Assembly: GCF_963576615.1 (NCBI RefSeq)
Contig: NC_088711.1
Location: 7,310,869-7,374,868, forward strand
Source: Watersipora subatra
Taxonomy: Eukaryota; Bryozoa; Gymnolaemata; Cheilostomatida; Watersiporidae
Length of the DNA: 64,000 nt
Direction: 5' to 3'
Shown here: piece by piece, positions 1 through 12,300 of the stretch
Position numbering within the stretch: the stretch's first letter is position 1
Layout: each line of letters opens with the position of its first letter
Position numbers and translations under genes: made by a program
The notes under the pieces: generated by a model
The model's input: the letters and a program-made list of their open reading frames with translations, nothing else
Told to the model about the DNA's origin: nothing
Databases searched by the model: none

Positions 1-1416
1 CAGAACTAAGGACTATACTTTTTAACGTGGCAGCAACTTTCCTGTATAAAACGGAACAGTGGAGAACGGCACCGTTTCGTATTATCCGACGCTTTTTAAC
101 TTAGTGCCTAACGGGACAGTACCGTGAGGCATTGTTTCGTATTTTCTTTCACCGCTAGAAGCCACTGATTGGAGATTCCCGTTAGTGCGCCCTAGCGGTG
201 AAAGAAAAAGCCACAGATTAGCCGCACCCTTATATAAGCCGCATAGCTCAAATCATCAGAAAAAATTAGCCGCTAATAGTCCGAAAAGTACGGTAGTTTT
301 TATTTGTGAACCACAGGTAGAAATGTGTAGGCGATATCAATAATACAATTTGATCGCTTGCTGCCATTTGTTTCCTGGACTATCAATGACATCAAGGTCC
401 CTGCCGTAGTGACCTATGTGGTACCGATATTAGAATTCAAGTATTTATAGCACGCGGTGGCCATGGCTCCAGGTTGTTATTGCTTTTGGCTGGTAATAAA
501 ATTCATCACCACAATAATTATTATTCAATTTTATGACTTTCCCTATTAGACTGTCATCCTCATCAGTTACAAATTCAATGACTAAACTAATATCATCATC
601 TTCCTAATTTGTCTAGGCTTTTCCAAAAAAACTTATTATCCTAATTTGTTTTGCCATGCTGCTCAGTCGGTGTATTAGCTATAATGAGTTTAGCAAAAAT
701 TACCCAATGAGCCAACCACACACGAAACTTGCCTGCATTTCTAATATGACGATTTTATTGTGAATATCAATGAACAAAGCCATTTAATTTCGCGTTTTCG
801 CTCGTTCGTTATGATAGTTTAGTTTCGCTCATGAAATTTTCGCGAGAGTATGTTGCCGCGAAAATGCGAAAGTTAGATGCCGCGAATACATAAGTGTCCA
901 AGGGTAGTCAATCACTACGACTGACTAGTACAAAAAAGGGGCGTGGCCTAAACGCTCCTTGTTGGCACCGAAAACGCTCGTGTAGTTATCACTCTAGGGG
1001 GAGATAACTCTATGGATTGATCATGCAAAATACAAATACCAGTTTGCCTGCTTTTTAGCTGGTTTCTTATGAATTCTTATGGTTTCTGAATGAATGAAAC
1101 CGAAGGTGGAGAATACTCTTCAGTGCTCGCACTTGTGCTGATTGCAGTAAAGGGTTTGATGTTATAATGTTATGTAACAGTTACTACTTCACAATTAATG
1201 CTGCTTTGACGTTTACTGTGGTATTTTCAGCGCTATAAGTTGCTCCACAAAACATATATAAGTTGAACTGGAGTATAAGTTGCATTTTCTTGGAAAGATT
1301 TATGCAGTAAAATCCAACACGAAGAATAGATATGCCATAAAACATTTAAACGACAAGAAATTTAACAATATAGTAGATCATATATATATACAATATATAC
1401 AATATAGTATGTAGAT
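1..1416. other. No gene seen; repeat-like AT-rich sequence
   Basis: I find no convincing coding exon here. Positions 150-215 hold a partial inverted repeat (an arm with CACCGCTAG and a returning arm with CTAGCGGTG), which suggests a transposon end or a folded repeat. Related words (a run with CGGGAATCTCC) recur near 34990-35010 inside the Helitron, so part of this stretch is probably old mobile DNA. The remaining exons of the DLGAP5-like gene would be expected on the minus strand in this direction, but none could be recognised. Confidence 0.4.
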
Positions 1417-2649
1417 CAGGGGTTTCAAACTCATTTTCACCAAGGGCCACATCAGCGTAATGGCTGTCCTCAAAGGGCCAGATTTAGCTTATAATTGTAA
1501 CGAAATGTAATCGAATAATGTAAAATAACTTTAACTAGTCTTTGATATTAAATAACTCTGACTTTACTACTTAAAGTTGTAAACAAACCAGTTGCGCAGC
1601 AAAACATGCAGAACACTTGCTTTCGAAAAAGAAATCAGAAAAATTACACAACACCCATTAACATGGGCATACTTTTAGTAAAATCAAAAATTGTGAGCTG
1701 CTAAGAACATGAATTTGTTTGCATACACACATTAAACCTGCAAACACTAAATTTGCTATTTGCTGAAACAAAGTCAGACTTGCACCAAAAAAATGGCAAA
1801 GTATACAGCATTTGATTAAAATTACTTATTTATTACAAAAAAAACAAAGTTATGAATATTATTTATACATAAACAGTTAGTCATGAACATGAAAATCACG
1901 AAAATCTAATTTCAAATTTTCCCTTGTGAGTATTATCCTTCAAAGCATAGCAAATCTACATCCCAGTATAACTCAAATAAACTATCATAAACATGTTTCA
2001 AATAATAAAAATATGTTCAGTAACTCTGTTCTTGACTTTTCATACTTCAGGGGCAGCTCTAAGAATCAAAATGATCCTATCGAGATTGAATAATAACTGT
2101 AGTCTGACTACGGCTGACAGCCTAAATAGTGCATTTTTATTCGAGCATAACGCTTCAAATTGACAAAATTAAAAGTTAGTGAAAACTTTGAAACATTAAA
2201 AATAATGTTTCGATTTGATTTATGCAGTTTTTCACTGTCTTACCCCTTCTGAATCTGCATATTTACTTCTAGAGTTGAAAAAAACTGATCGCGAACGATA
2301 ACTTTTTAAGCGACAGCGATGATTTTCGGTTTAGCTAGATGTCGAAATAAGTGTAGTATTTTAGTTGAGACTTTTGCCAGAGAGATCATTGAGGCATATT
2401 TGTACGTTTGTTTGATTAGCCAGAAAATTTTCTTTCTGACTAATCAAAATTATTCTTCTGTAATTTAAAAATAACGATACAAGGAATAGATGAACTTCAG
2501 AAGCAAGATAACTCACGTTGGGTGCCTAGCAACGTTATAAATACGGGAGTTAACCCCGTCCCGTGCGAATGAGTAATTAAGCTCTCGCGGGCCACATAAA
2601 ATGACATGGCGGGCCACATGTGGCCCGCGGGCCATGTGTTTGACACCTG
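1417..2649. mobile_element. Non-autonomous hAT-type element
   Basis: The left end begins CAGGGGTTTCAAACTC and the right end closes with GTTTGACACCTG. These are inverted copies of the end signature common in hAT elements, and both are followed by copies of a GGGCCACAT word. The interior has no transposase frame. The flanks share only TGTAG, so an 8-bp target duplication is not clear. The family assignment rests on the ends. Confidence 0.7.
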
Positions 2650-2742
2650 TGTAGTAGACGAAACAGCAGGCTGAACGGTGGGCTTGCGCTACATGACAAC
2701 TGAGAACGTGACTGCTCTGTTAACATAACATGTTAGGAGTTA

Positions 2743-3652
2743 CAGTAGATGCTCCTATAATATATACATCCTATAATGTAAATTTCAAATAATGTAAAAA
2801 AATTATGCAAAGTTTTTGCTTCGTACTATGAAAAAGATTCCATTTAACGTAAAGTGTCAGGTAAGGGCAATTTCTCAAATTCGATTGGAATGGTAACACA
2901 TTTCGCCGTGCTTGTGAGAAGAACTGACGTACATATAGCGTTATATCTATTATTATACAATTTCCATGACATTTTAGTTCGTTGTGATAGATTGTTAGAG
3001 AGAGATTGTTGGTACAAAACAGAGAATAGGTAGGTAGCTGCGCAATTTTTAATAAATACTTAGAGGCAATCGATTGGTGCTGGGGTTATAGCGTTGGTCT
3101 ACCAATCTGAATCTCACAAGTTGAGAGTATAGCTGAAAGTTATATTTTATACTAACTTTGAGCCCTAGATACCGATTCATGACGAACAGGTAGACACTGT
3201 TCTTTTTGTAGTAAAATATATTTTTGCTTTGCTTGATTGTAGACATACAAAATATTTTTTATTAGTTTCACTTTCTAGACTAGATTTTCATGTCTAGGAA
3301 AAATGAACAAATCGTTGCAAATGGATGTAGAATATGTGGGTTTTCCCTCAAATTATTGTAGAATTACTGCGATCATAGTCTACAAAACCTGTAAAATTGA
3401 TCAGAAAAAGGAGATATTGTTGATGCGAACTAATAATATTACAGTTAAACATAATATTATAGTTACGATAAACAGCCAACAAATTAAAAAGTTAAGTCTA
3501 GTTTTTTCTTTCTGTATGGCCAAAGGGTGAGCTTAAAAAGATCTTGGAATGGATAAGGCAATTTACATGTATTTTACTGTTCGTATAACGTAAAATCCCT
3601 ATAACATAAATGTTTCTGGAATGGATTATTTACAGTGTAGGGGCGTCTACTG
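2743..3652. mobile_element. TA-flanked MITE (Tc1/mariner/pogo type)
   Basis: The left end reads CAGTAGATGCTCCTATAAT and the right end, in reverse complement, CAGTAGACGCCCCTACA. Both ends are flanked by TA (2741-2742 and 3653-3654), the target duplication of the Tc1/mariner superfamily. Related TATAATGTAAAT words recur just inside each end. There is no transposase; short frames at 3049-3246 and 3303-3530 look like noise. Confidence 0.7.
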
Positions 3653-3654
3653 TA

Positions 3655-4404
3655 TTTCGATAATTATAGCATAAATAACACGCTAATAAATTTACCAAGA
3701 CCATCTGCATCACTCAAAATAGGCGGTAGCTAAAATCCAATAAAATCTTCATCCACGGCATTACTTGTCAACTATGGTAACACTGGAGATAAAAGAAACG
3801 GCCACCTAGCCTTTAGACCGCAATCGGCATCTTTTCTTCATTTCAGTAAGGGTAACCTCCGCTTTTCATTGGTCCCTCACAAAGTCTGGCCAATCCAACT
3901 TTTCTATCGGCTGCTCGATCACCGTATTCGGCTGCATATTTTACTATGTTTGCTACTTGTAATCTGCAGAATATGAGTTTCTTTTCTGTGCTATCGTTGT
4001 GAACTTCTCAGTTGTTTTTAAAAGTTACCGTCATGGTAAAAATTATCAACATAGGCCTTAATGATTTAGCCCTAGTTTAAAGGTCCTTCGGTAACATGTT
4101 TTTGTGCCAACCCTCACTAGATGTACCATAATAGGCGAAATACTTTGAGGATTTGACATCAGCAAGTCTGTACTCCTGTGAGGCATCAGTGTTATGAACT
4201 AGTCAGCCCTTGGCCTTAAGACTATATTTACATTCAATTCAACAAAACTGCCTTATCATCCTTATAGGATGCCATTCTTCACATACATCTATGGAAGTAA
4301 AATAAATCATGTTTATAACTAATAAAAATGTTTTTGCATAGAAAATTTATTTTTAATTGGCTGATTCTTTTTACCCAATGAATTTAAGTAACTTGAGCTC
4401 TTAT
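3655..4404. other. No feature recognised
   Basis: AT-rich sequence between two transposons. Neither strand shows an exon with good splice sites, an RNA gene or a clear repeat. Confidence 0.4.
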
Positions 4405-4408
4405 TTAA

Positions 4409-5828
4409 AAGTTGACTTGCAACAAAATTCACATTACAGTTATTTGGTATCAAAAGATTCACCATGTCTTACTCTGCTGTGTTGTAAGTGCCAAATATGT
4501 GGAAATGTGCTTACAAGCTCTTAAAAGCTCAAAAACGAACAGTTAATCGCAGCCATCACAAAACCGCAGTAGATCGAAATCAGATTATTTTTCTGACGAA
4601 AACACCGTAGATTGGAAGTATGGGTCCCATGATCAGATTACGACTAGATGATTAGACTAAGCTGAAATGAAACTGTAAAGTAACGAGCGTCTATATTTGA
4701 TACGGGATTTGCGGTAGAACACGAAGTGTTTGTCATAAACTAGTGCTACAAGACGTTTTAAATTGAGCCTTTTCAATTCATGTGATAACATAACGTGTCA
4801 AACCCATAACCACGTCGAGTTGAATACGTCATCGACATGAAGGGATTCCAATCTACGGCATTTCCGTGATGGCTGCGATTAACTGTTCATTTTTGAGCTT
4901 CTAAGAGCTTGTAATCACATTTCCACATACAGTGAAACTCGGATAACTCGCCCTCAGATAACTCGAAAACAGGGTTAACTCAACGTATTTGTTTGGTCCG
5001 TTCCCACGCAATGATAAATGGCTTTAGATAACTTGACCGAAACTCCGTTAACTCGAACAGTTTTTTGCCAAACGGGTCCGAGACGGTTGTTACTATCGCT
5101 TTAGAATATCACTTTATTCCAAGCCATAGAGATAAACATCGACTTTTAGTAGTTCTTAGGCCTCGTTATTACCAACATCGGCAAAATATTTTCATTAACA
5201 ACTTTTCTAAAGGTTTGCAATAATCAAATTTTACCAAACATCCGCTTATCGATAACCCTCTGAAAGCAAGAAAAGCGAGGTAAAATTCGGATAAATTTGA
5301 AGTAAAATCGGCAAAATTGATAATGGGTTTTTAATAGTAAAGCAGTTTTGTAATAACTGACTTACTGCAAAATTGATCTTGGTTAAAACGCTCGGTAGGA
5401 AAATACGTATGTATTTTTTCTGAGCATTTTAACCGCGATCAAGTTTTGCCAATTTTATTCTGAGAACGTCCTGGCAGTCACATCACCTAAAACAACAAAC
5501 AAATCTCAAGTGATAGAAAAATATCTATACTTTCTGATTAAAAATATTTAAAACTTCACACGAGAGACCCTTTAACTTGCAACAAGCAATCTGTGCTTTT
5601 GATTTATATATAGTTTGTATATGTACATGTATCTACTGATAAATACGTGAACTTATGACTGTCCTGATAACTTGAACGCTCTAATAACTCGAAAACTTTT
5701 GCTCGGGCCCTTGAAGTTTGAGTTATCCGAGTTTCACTGTATTTTGCAACTACAACACAGCGGAGTAAGACATGGTCAATCTTTTGATACCAAATAACCG
5801 TCATGTGAATTTTGTTGCAAGTAAACTT
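4409..5828. mobile_element. TTAA-flanked MITE with long inverted repeats, copy 1
   Basis: The element starts AAGTTGACTTGCAACAAAA and ends in the inverted form TTTTGTTGCAAGTAAACTT. It is bounded by TTAA on both sides (4405-4408 and 5829-5832), the target site of piggyBac-type transposons. Long subterminal inverted repeats contain the word AAACGAACAGTTAATCGCAG and its complement. It is interrupted by a second element at 4930-5739. Two other copies lie at 16781-17688 and 35267-36129. It is non-coding and presumably moved by a piggyBac-type transposase supplied in trans. Confidence 0.82.
4930..5739. mobile_element. TA-flanked MITE nested in the TTAA MITE
   Basis: The ends are CAGTGAAACTCGGATAACTCG-type inverted repeats, with the right end reading GAGTTATCCGAGTTTCACTG. 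They are flanked by TA at 4928-4929 and 5740-5741. The host MITE copy at 16781-17688 shows the uninterrupted site (CATTTCCGCATATTTTGCA), which fixes both borders. Tc1/mariner/pogo type by target site; no transposase is present. Confidence 0.82.
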
Positions 5829-5869
5829 TTAACAGTTGTTTGACAAAGTTTGAAAACCTTTACAGTTGT

Positions 5870-6030
5870 TTTTATTTTCTCTCTTAATTTATTTGAATTA
5901 CACAAAACAGTTTTCTCATGATATGTAGTTTGAAAGTTAGAATGGCAAATGTTGTTATATGTAAAATACAAATCAATCTTCTGACCAAATACTTTTTTAT
6001 TACCCGGGTAACGCCGAGTAGCACAGCTAG
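5870..6030 (+). mobile_element. Helitron 3' end fragment
   Basis: The sequence ends with a CCCGGG...CCGAG near-hairpin, then GCACAGCTAG followed by T. A hairpin, a short gap, CTAG and a T target base is the Helitron 3' terminus. The preceding ~150 bp match the 3' parts of the copies ending at 24762 and 37218. The 5' end is not recognised, so this is a fragment. Neighbouring bases are TATATA repeats. Confidence 0.7.
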
Positions 6031-6324
6031 TATATATATAAGAGCCAGTTTTAGGAAAAAATATTGTGTCATGCTCTTTAAGAGTGCGTCCAGTTATTGC
6101 TATAACTGGACACATGAATGACATACAAACATTTGAGATTTATATGGATGTGCTGGGACGTCAATTTGTAATCTCATTGAAATTCAAATACTTCTTCTAG
6201 ATAGAAAATACAAAATAATATTATCACTTAATCCCAATGTATTTCTTATAAAACCACTGGCAGTTCTTCCCTCATCTCAAATGACAGCTGAGAGCTAACA
6301 TATACCCACTGAATATAGACATAC

Positions 6325-9300
6325 CCGATTCATCTACATCTATGAGGGAATCATTGACTGCATCCCAGTAACATGCCATCTTCTCCAGCTTCTCAGTATT
6401 TTCCACAACAATGTCTTTGAAATATTTAACATTCTTCAATACCACCTCGTCCTCTGTCAACATAAACCATAGGCTGAGCTTAGCCAACCACCAACTTCCA
6501 TCCCTTTTCTTTGATGAACCATAATGATAATGCAATAAGCACGGCTTGCAAGGATGCCATATTGGCTAGTCATTTGCTACGTAAGTTTAGTTACCTTTTG
6601 CTTGGTTTTCTCCTGACTCTTGCTTAGAAGGTAGGCGAGATGCAGGCCTTGACCTAAAATAAAGACTTAATTGCTAACGATACTGTTTACTGTCAGTTTA
6701 GTAGGGCTTAAGCATTATCAGGTGTCAGTTTAGCTAGCATGATCAGATGTCAGTTTAGCTAGGATGATCAGATGTCAGTATAGCTAGGATGATCAGATGT
6801 CAGTTTAGTTAGGATGATCAGATGTCAGTTTAGCTAGGATGATCAGATGTCAGTTTAGCTAGGATGATCAGATGTCAGTTTAGCTAAGATGATCAGATGG
6901 CACACACTTGTGGCCAGTACTATTAGCAAGTTATCATATTTAAAACTGAAAATAATCCCAATTGAATGGTAACATGCCAGATTTGGAGTCTGTGTTAGAT
7001 GAATACACAAGTGTTACTGCAATAAAATGTCTAAATTGTGTAAGAAATAAACATCGCACAAATTCCTCTCATTAATAACCATGAAGACTTCTCACCCCAA
7101 GGAAAATTTGCACTTAACGTTGCATCAATATAAAATGGAAGATAAAAACAGAAGCGAAACATTTAGATCTACTAAATACCCTAGCAAATATAGGCCTACG
7201 GCTAATGTTCTGTCAGCAGTATGCTGCTCTCTACTCATCCTTATCAAGCTCACCGTTTTCGACTCAACTCAATCATAGGGCTTTGTGACAACACCGCTAT
7301 CTTTTCTCCTGGGCTAACTACTCGCTGTAACTTCTCCGACAAGAGCCTCTGTCGGAGTGTATGCACCTTGGAGTATCGGTCGGGTTCTGAGGATTCTAGG
7401 AAGACTGGGGAGTTTGATATAGAATTAGAGGGTGACTCTTTAAAATCAATCGGCATTGCAGAAACATCCGATTCTCCAGCAGCTGATCTAGCTATGGTCA
7501 CAGTGCGACGAATTCCCGGAGTCTTTACACGAGTTGAAGCCTTTCGAGGTTTTTTGGGAGACGAAGCTGTTGAAAAAACCTCATCACCAGCACCCACAAA
7601 AGCTGTTTCAGCAATAGACTCTAAGGAACTGCTCCTAAAATTACAAAAAGCAAAGTAAAGGCAGCAGAAAGTAAAAACTCCAGACAACAATACTAAACAT
7701 AATTGTCTATTTTGTAACAGTAATTAATGATCCACTATAAGGAGACAGATTCCGTAATTATCGATATATTTACACCTGCATTGTTGCAACTTGAGAATTA
7801 AAGAATAGAGAAAGCATAATATTTTTATGCTTTATTATTTATCTTGAGGTGTTGACTGATGTTCTAAAAAAGAATCAATGAGATTGACCAACCAGAAGCT
7901 GAGATATAGCCAGCCAAACACAGGTCTACCAAAAAACATAAATGTTTTGGTAATCATCAATATATGACGTATGAAATCGACTTGTGTGCCATTGGTCAAT
8001 TAAGCCAACTAATGCGCTCTCCTATAACAATCACGGCGTTTTAATTGGTTTAATCCCTGGAAGTATAGACCAATCAAATTGGGCCTAACAATCATTGCTC
8101 TGAGAATTCCGAACCAGTCCCTTTGACGTGTAGATTAGTTTTAGAATAAAATAATTACACGCATCTATTATTTCGCAACATTCTGCTATCACTTTCTACA
8201 AATTATATTAGTTACATCATTTATTCTATCCGCAGTTATATTATTATTTTGTATAATATGCATTATGATTATTATATTAATCATAAAAAATAATCATAGA
8301 TAAAATAACAGATCAATAGAAAAATCAAATCAAAAGTTATCGTTTTCTTTTCTTACAGCAAGAGCAGCACGGTCAAGTTATTCTTTTTAAGATTATGGCT
8401 GTAGTGAACTTACAGTCTGTTAATAGTGACGATAATCATGAAAATCAACTAAATGCTGCAGTAAATACACAATAGAAAAATGATGAATGAACAAAAATTC
8501 ACATTCTCATTTCTTATTCTAAACGAACTGCAATCGCGGATGTCGCATATAGACTATACACGCGCCGTTTGTTGAACAGAGGATCTTCGGAGCATATCCG
8601 TGGAGATCGAGTTAAAATTTGAAGCACAATACTCAAAATCTGCTCTTCTGTTTTGAAAAATCACGGCGAGGGGTTGTGGGCAAATACCTTTACCACACAA
8701 TGTTTGCTTGATTTTCCTGAGAAACCAGAGCTAGTCTGTAAATTATTTACTATCGCGAGAAGCGTTTCACATCTCGTAACAAAAACAATCATTATACGTA
8801 ACGGCGGTGAGGGTGCACAACTCCGGCACATAAACATTAAGTGGATTTTATACGTCACAGTTTTCGGGATTTTCGAAGGGTTTTCCTCCGATTCTTTATT
8901 AGGTAGACCTGTGTTTGGCTGGCTATATCTCAGCTTCTAGTGGGTCAATCTCCTTGATTCTTTTTTTAGAACATCAGTCAACACCTCAAGATAACTAATA
9001 AAGCATAATAATATTATGCTTTCTCTATTCTTTAAGGAGAGAATACCGGGATTATTTTTAAATCTGTCTGATTGGAGTGTATATAACAACCAATGGCAAC
9101 ATTGATTGTTATACACACCTGTAATTCAAGTGGTTATCACAGGTTCTTTTTGTCACAAACAACTATGGCCATTGCTATCTCATAACTGTTGGTTGATTAC
9201 TCCTATAAAGTATCTCTACATATTCCATCCTTGATGAATAACATGTATCCGGAATAGCAAATGAGAGAGGTCAGGGGTGTCCTAACTATGGCTTGCAGGC

Positions 9301-12300
9301 CAACTGTGGCCAGCAAGACAACTGCGGCCGACGGGTTAGTTTTTATTGCTTCGCAGCAAATTCTGAAAATGTAATTGAATAAGACCGCACATCGCGCTTG
9401 AGCTCAACCCTGTTACACTTCTCAGTTTTAACACTAAATATAGCGAGTCACAGAAAAGGTGCTTCTACACTAAACAAAATTAAGCAAAGAAAAACATTTA
9501 CCACCAGTGACTAGAAATGGCAGCACCGAAAAACACAAGATAGCGAGTGCAGAAGATATCAAACACGGTGGGAAAAAAATATTTCTTCAAATAAATTAAT
9601 GGAAAGTGTGTCTGTTTGCAATAAAGATGTTGCTGTGATGAAGGTATATAATGTTCGTCGGCACTATGAGTGCCACAGATACGTACACAGGTGCCAAACA
9701 AGCAAAGAAATTCAAGCAACTGGCAGTTAGCCTGCAAGCTAAACAACAGTTTTCTTTGTGATAACAAAATACAAAAAAGTAAGCTATGAAGTTGCTAAAC
9801 TTATTGCTTAGCATGGCAAATTGTTGTCAGACGATGATTTCATGAAGCAGTGCTTCAAAGTCAATGAAGTACATAAGGTGACCGGAAAAAGTGCAGGATT
9901 TCAACAATGTGAGCTTATCCAGAACTATTGTGGTGCGGAGAATCGAGAATTTGTTACCTAACCTAAAATTTCAGCTTAAAAAACAAAGGTTGTGCTTGAT
10001 TTTCACTCGGTAGCATATGATGAGAGCACAGACGCCACAGACACAGCACAGCTATTAATTTTTTGCAGAGTCAATGATAATTTTTACTGTACGAAGGAGA
10101 TGCTTGATATGATGAGCCTACAAGGCATGACGGATCAAAATATTTTTGGCGCTATGTCAAAGGCAGTTGAAAAGATAGCGCTTAAATGGGAAAAGATCTG
10201 TGGAGTAACAGTGAATGGAGCTTTGACCATGACGGGTGAGCGCGAAGGAATGTCATTCATGGTTTGTGCCAAGATGACAGAGCAGAAGTGAGGCTTTTAG
10301 GAAGTACTGCATAATCCACCAAGATGTACTGTGTGCCAAGACTGTTAAACCAGGCGATGTGATGAACGCTTGTAAAAATTAACAACAGGACTCAAGCTCA
10401 AGGACTCTGTTTTTTCTCTCTCTTTCTCAAGGATCGCAGTTTTTTGCTGCAGCGATTTTATTCGCGGAGATCAGAAATCGACAGGCTTTTAAAAGAGAAG
10501 AGCTGACCACTTCGTGAACAGAGTGACCCTCTGTGGCTGGAAGACCTGGCATTTTTAGTTGATCTCACTCATGATCTAAACACACTCAACAAAAACCTAC
10601 AAGGCAAAGAGCCGCCGGTGTCACACCTGCATGGGGACATGAAAGCCTTTTGCGTAAATCCCCGCCTGTTTGAACTACAACTAGGAAATTTTCATGCTGT
10701 ACAGTTCCCAGCGCCATCTGAAATCAAGTCTGCTTTTCCAAAGGCAGACCTTCCTGCCAAACAGGAGAAATAGGTCTCTCTGATAACATCTCTTGTGACA
10801 GAGTTCAACCAACATTTTCAAACTTTTTTGTTTTTGAAAAGTAAATCAAGCTGTTCTCGACCCCCCTCCATAGTGGATGCAGAAGGAGTGGAGAAAAGTC
10901 TGCAATTAGAACTGATTGAAATGAAATGCGATGATTCTGTGAAGAGCCAACATCAGCTTTTCTCCCTCCCTGACTTCTTTCAGCATTTGGATAATGCCAA
11001 GTTTTCTCTGATGAGACGCCATGTAAAAATAATGAGCCTGTTCAGCTCAACAAATACATGTCAACAATCATTTCCTCTGTTAAATCAGAACAAAAGCAGA
11101 CTGATATCCAAAATGACGGATAGCAATCTCCATGAAGTCTTTGTGTAACGACCACCAAACTTTCTCCTGACATCACAATCATCCTTCAGTCCTAAGGACA
11201 GCATCACTGCTCCCGCTGAGAGCAATATTCTTTACGTTATAGGTGAGTTAGAAATACACGCAGCAAGCAATCATGTGTCAATATGCCTTTCTAGTTTGTG
11301 CCCTGGGTCTTTGCTTATTCATTTGTATTTAGCCCTCACACAAAAAAACTTTGGAAAACCCTGGTATATGTTGATGGCGGCAGGTGGAGCAAAGGCAAGT
11401 AAAACGTGTCTGAGTATGCGATATGAAATATGAGAGGAAGCATTTACCAGCGAGCCTTAGCTCCATTGACCAAACCCTTTTTAACATTGAACATGAACAG
11501 AACAGAAAAAAGTATTAAAAAATCTTGTCCTTCACAACACACCACATTGCTCTAAAGAAACTTAAGAATAAACAAGCAATACCATCCAACATGATGCCGG
11601 AGCCGTGACCTAAAATTAATTATGATGCAAAATAGAACTGGTACACAGTCTATATAACAGATCATTGTCTCAGAATTTCCATTTATCTTTCTGCCACCCT
11701 GAGAAATGAGGGTATTTGCATATACTTCACAACTTTCCATATCTGGCTCATATAAGCATTGTGAATATTTTAATATCCCTAATTTTTCTTAGTATAGCAC
11801 AACAAAAAGTGGCAGAATACAGCTTTAAGGTTCTTGAAAGGTTTCTAGTTTGGCAGGAGCTATAGATCTGTTGGAGCAGAAACAGCAGTATATAAACGTA
11901 TTTACATGAATGCTCCAGAAACAGTAGTTAATACTTCTTTGACTCACCCACTGGTTGAATCGGCTCGCAATGAAGTGCCAGGAATGCTTTTGTGAAACTC
12001 AAACTGAGTATTGGCTGGCGCAAAACTCTTTCGTGACTTCTGCAAAATTAAATACTTAACCAATGTGGCTATCACTGCAGAATATGAAGCAGTGACCCAT
12101 AAACTATTCCTGCACCACCCGTTGAAGACATTCCATACACATACTAGCAGCACAAATTTACTTAAGCATACATCAAAGTGACTAACAGACTTGCTTCAGC
12201 TCAGAGGTACGGTGTAAACATTAAGTCACTTCTAACTTCACAAGAAAGGTTAATAGAAGCAATGTCATTGACTAAAGCATTAGACTAACAAAGTACCTAT

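Noticed and set aside
7221..7658. Plus-strand frame of 145 codons
   Set aside because: It is antisense to DLGAP5-like exon 7634-7254, which has good splice sites and fits the gene model.
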